DNA from: Cavia porcellus
Taxonomy: Eukaryota; Chordata; Mammalia; Rodentia; Caviidae
Direction: 5' to 3'
NCBI RefSeq assembly: GCF_034190915.1
Contig: NW_026947493.1
Location: 43,766,501-43,830,500, forward strand
Length of the DNA stretch: 64,000 nucleotides
In this document: positions 61,451-64,000 of the stretch, piece by piece
Layout of the letters: every line of letters starts with the position of its first letter
Position numbering within the stretch: position 1 is the first letter of the stretch
Program-made: the position numbers and the translations under genes
Notes under the pieces: model-generated
What the model was told of the DNA's origin: nothing
Seen by the model: only the letters and a program-made list of their open reading frames with translations
Database searches by the model: none

Positions 61451-62750
61451 TCAAAAATGAGTTCATTCACAGGAACCAAACATGAGGAGGTATGAATCCC
61501 AAATCTCAAATTTTCCTCTGTGAGAAAAGAAGTTAGGGGGATATGTGGGCTAAAGAAACAGAATATTCAGGCTAGAGAAAGATGATTGGGGTAAGGAGCA
61601 GCAAAATAATTGGTGGTCTATGCATGTGTAATCAAACTTCATGGCTCTTCATAAGACACATTTTGAGCAAAAGGTGACAACGTGCTTGAAGGGTAGAGCT
61701 TTGGGCCCTGTGATGTCCAATTGTCAATCACAGGACCCTTGTGTAGGTTCAAGTGCAGGGTCAATGGTTTCAAACTGGTTTAAGGAAACTTCATGTTCCT
61801 GGAAAACAATGCAGGCAATCAACATTGTAAACAGTATGTCAGAGATGTTATCTATAGCAAAACTAATAAAATTATACTGCTGAGCTATGTATGAAACTCT
61901 AAAACTTGTGATAAAATCAAGTAACTAAAAATGAGTGAAACCAGAGGGTTTATTATGATTTTCTCTCAACATCACCAGGTAGCCCCTGGATTTCTGTTTC
62001 TGAGAGAAGGAGATACACAAAAGAAACTATGTAGGGGAAAAAAGTGAAAGAATGTACTAGAAAAAGTTTTACTAAAAAAATTTGTTGGGTGTCGTTTGGC
62101 CACTGGAGACTTCTCATTTATGACAAATATGAGCAAAATCTAATGGTTATCTTGGAATGATATAGCTATGCATTGCTTTAAAATACTATCATAAAAAAGT
62201 TGGAAGAAGAAAGATGAAACAAGTTTGGTAAAATAAAATGTTAATAATTACTGAATCTGGGTGATGGAGTTTATTATATTATACTGTACTACCTTTGAAT
62301 GTTTGAAAATTTCAATAGTAAGATTTTTAAAATTCTAAGATTTGGCTTATATTCTCAGATTTACCACTAATTGGTACAAACCATTTTCAAATCACATATC
62401 TATCTTGTGTTTCAGTTTTTACAAGTGATTACATAGCAATTAGTCAATCAACAGGTAATTACTGAGCAAGGCTTACTGTGTAGACAGCATTTGAAGTTAT
62501 TATCTTATTTTTCTTTAAAGAGAAAGAAACAAAAAATACATGGATATAAAAAAAGGGTAGAAATAATACAGAATTACAGAAAAATAAATGGTAAGAAATC
62601 ACCAGTTGATAAGTTACATATTGTCATCTTAGAAACAGCTGTTCAGGTTACAAAATTAAAGTGTGAAAAATGACATTCAAATAGTGACACTGCCAACAGT
62701 TCTGCTCAGTGATCCAACAAAAACTCACTAATATGGTTATCAGTCCTACA
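61450..62750. other. intergenic, no gene recognised
   Basis: AT-rich, with a possible old L1 or MIR scrap near 62240-62460. Short frames at 61641 and 62491 look incidental. Confidence 0.45.
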
Positions 62751-62755
62751 CACTT

Positions 62756-64000
62756 GTTTTTTTATCTTAAAGAGAGTAAGATTAAACATATCAAAACAGA
62801 ACAAAACAGTTAAAAAAATTTAAAGAAATACAGATTTCAAAGCAAGTCCACTGGAGATCTTCACTGTTTATCTAATTGTCTCTAGTTTCTTCCAAATAGT
62901 TGTCCCCATCTTCACGTACATTAAATACATACTGCATATTATAGAACATTATAGAAATACATACTGCATATTATAGAACATAATCAAATCATTATAGGAT
63001 GATGAAGGTTTTTAAGTCTTCAAGATCTGACACTGGGGAAGACAATAATAACTACCACAGTGTCTCTCATTCTCTTCGTAGTAGCTGTCCTTATCTTTAC
63101 ATATGCTGAAATTGAACTTAAGAGACTAGACTAATATCACTCTGATCAGTGAATAATAGCATTGCTAGATTTTATATCATAATGCTACAGAATTAGCATT
63201 GGATTTCTTAGTGTCTCTTCTTCTTCAGAGTATCTGTTCATTACATCTTGCATTATATAATCTTTTCCTGTAAATAGTTTTTAAAAAATCTTCTTGTGTG
63301 AATTTCTACATGTATATCTATCCTCTCTGTATTATAGAAAAAAACAAATCTTATCAAGACAGCAAAACAAATTCCTAGAAAAACATGGAATGAAAAAGAC
63401 ACATAAGACCACAATATTAGATGATCTACCATAGTTACTATGCTTTCTCTTGTTATTTTCAATAGACTTGTCCACATCTTTGGGCTTAATATAGTTAAGC
63501 ATAGTATTACCTAGCTATTTTTATAAAAACACAACTTTGAAAACATTTTAGGACTTGAGAGCTGTTAATAATCAATACCAGTATGGATATCTTTTACATG
63601 TTGTCATCTTCAGAGTAGTTGCCTCTACTTTTAGGGGTGATACTATTAGGCATACCAAATTCAAATAAAATCAGCCAAGGAAAAACCGCGGTCTAATGAA
63701 TCAGATTCAAATAAGATCAGTCATAGTAAGACAATGTAAGTAATACAGGGTTTCAGTTTAAGTTGATAGGAAATTAAGGATAGTTACCATGGTATAACCT
63801 GCTATTTTTGGGTCAAATGTCTGTGCCTTCAAATCTGATGTGAGTGGACAGACCAGAACAAATTAAATTCAAACTAAACAGGGCGATAAGACTACTGTGT
63901 CTTTTAAATCCTGATACACTATTAACAATGACCTCTGCCTTTTTTTATAGTGTATCAAAGCTATCCATACTGAAGATTATAGCTTAATGTCTCTGCCTCA
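62756..64000 (-). mobile_element. HAL1-like element, copy C, 3' tail (runs off the window)
   Basis: From a T-rich end near 62756, the sequence follows copy A almost segment for segment (compare 17540-18600 with 62840-63940). It shares 'TTTCAAAGCAAGTCCACTGG', 'AGGATGATGAAGG', 'GAGACTAGACTAATATCACTCTGA' and 'AATACAGGGTTTCAGTTTAAG'. The window ends just before ORF1 would be expected on the minus strand. A short local duplication (AAATACATACTGCATATTATAG twice) lies at 62923-62980. Confidence 0.88.

Noticed and set aside
47000..64000. CPA6 exons expected by synteny upstream of ARFGEF1
   Set aside because: I searched by eye for carboxypeptidase motifs on the minus strand and saw none; the gene probably begins beyond the right edge.

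Overview
This window is mammalian nuclear DNA, almost certainly from a rodent. It is AT-rich and intron/intergenic in character, with one CpG island. It carries the rodent SINE pair B1 (7SL-derived) and ID-like (tRNA-derived), MaLR-type LTRs, and old L1, L2, MIR and Tigger remnants. The exact species cannot be fixed by reading alone. The mix of B1, ID-like and B1-ID fusion SINEs with young ORF1-only L1 derivatives would fit a non-murid rodent, for example a castorimorph, but that is inference.

The only protein-coding gene segment I can support is coding exon 1 of ARFGEF1 (BIG1, a brefeldin A-inhibited ARF exchange factor) on the minus strand at 5018-5141. It encodes the first 41 residues and ends at a clean GTGAGC donor. 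It lies in a CpG island (about 4920-5925) that looks like a bidirectional promoter. On the plus side, a strong AG|GTAAGA donor at 5922/5923 suggests a divergent non-coding transcript. Positions 1-5010 are the start of ARFGEF1 intron 1. From about 6 kb to the end is upstream intergenic DNA; by mammalian synteny the next gene should be CPA6, but no CPA6 exon was recognised.

The intergenic 58 kb is a layered repeat landscape. The most notable parts are three copies of an L1 derivative with an L1-like 5' leader and ORF1, no ORF2, and a long AT-rich modular tail, i.e. a half-L1 (HAL1-type) element. Copy B (37982-42135, plus) is a complete insertion flanked by a perfect 19-bp target-site duplication. 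Copy A (17457-20750, minus) sits inside an older L1 ORF2, splitting it. Copy C (62756 to the window end, minus) runs off the window. The cluster at 14.9-22.3 kb is nested several layers deep: an L1 3' end, an L1 ORF2 split by copy A, the same ORF2 split again by a 393-bp solo LTR with intact ends, and then a MaLR fragment.

Other items include well-bounded MaLR LTRs at 32977-33346 and 48076-48455, an L1 3' UTR with a 122-bp tandem repeat (31640-32045), a Tigger DNA transposon with the start of its transposase (35926-36530), and a perfect 21-bp hairpin next to a minisatellite (51361-51505). There are also a few stretches with coding-like character that I could not identify. No CRISPR array, operon, rRNA or functional tRNA gene is present.
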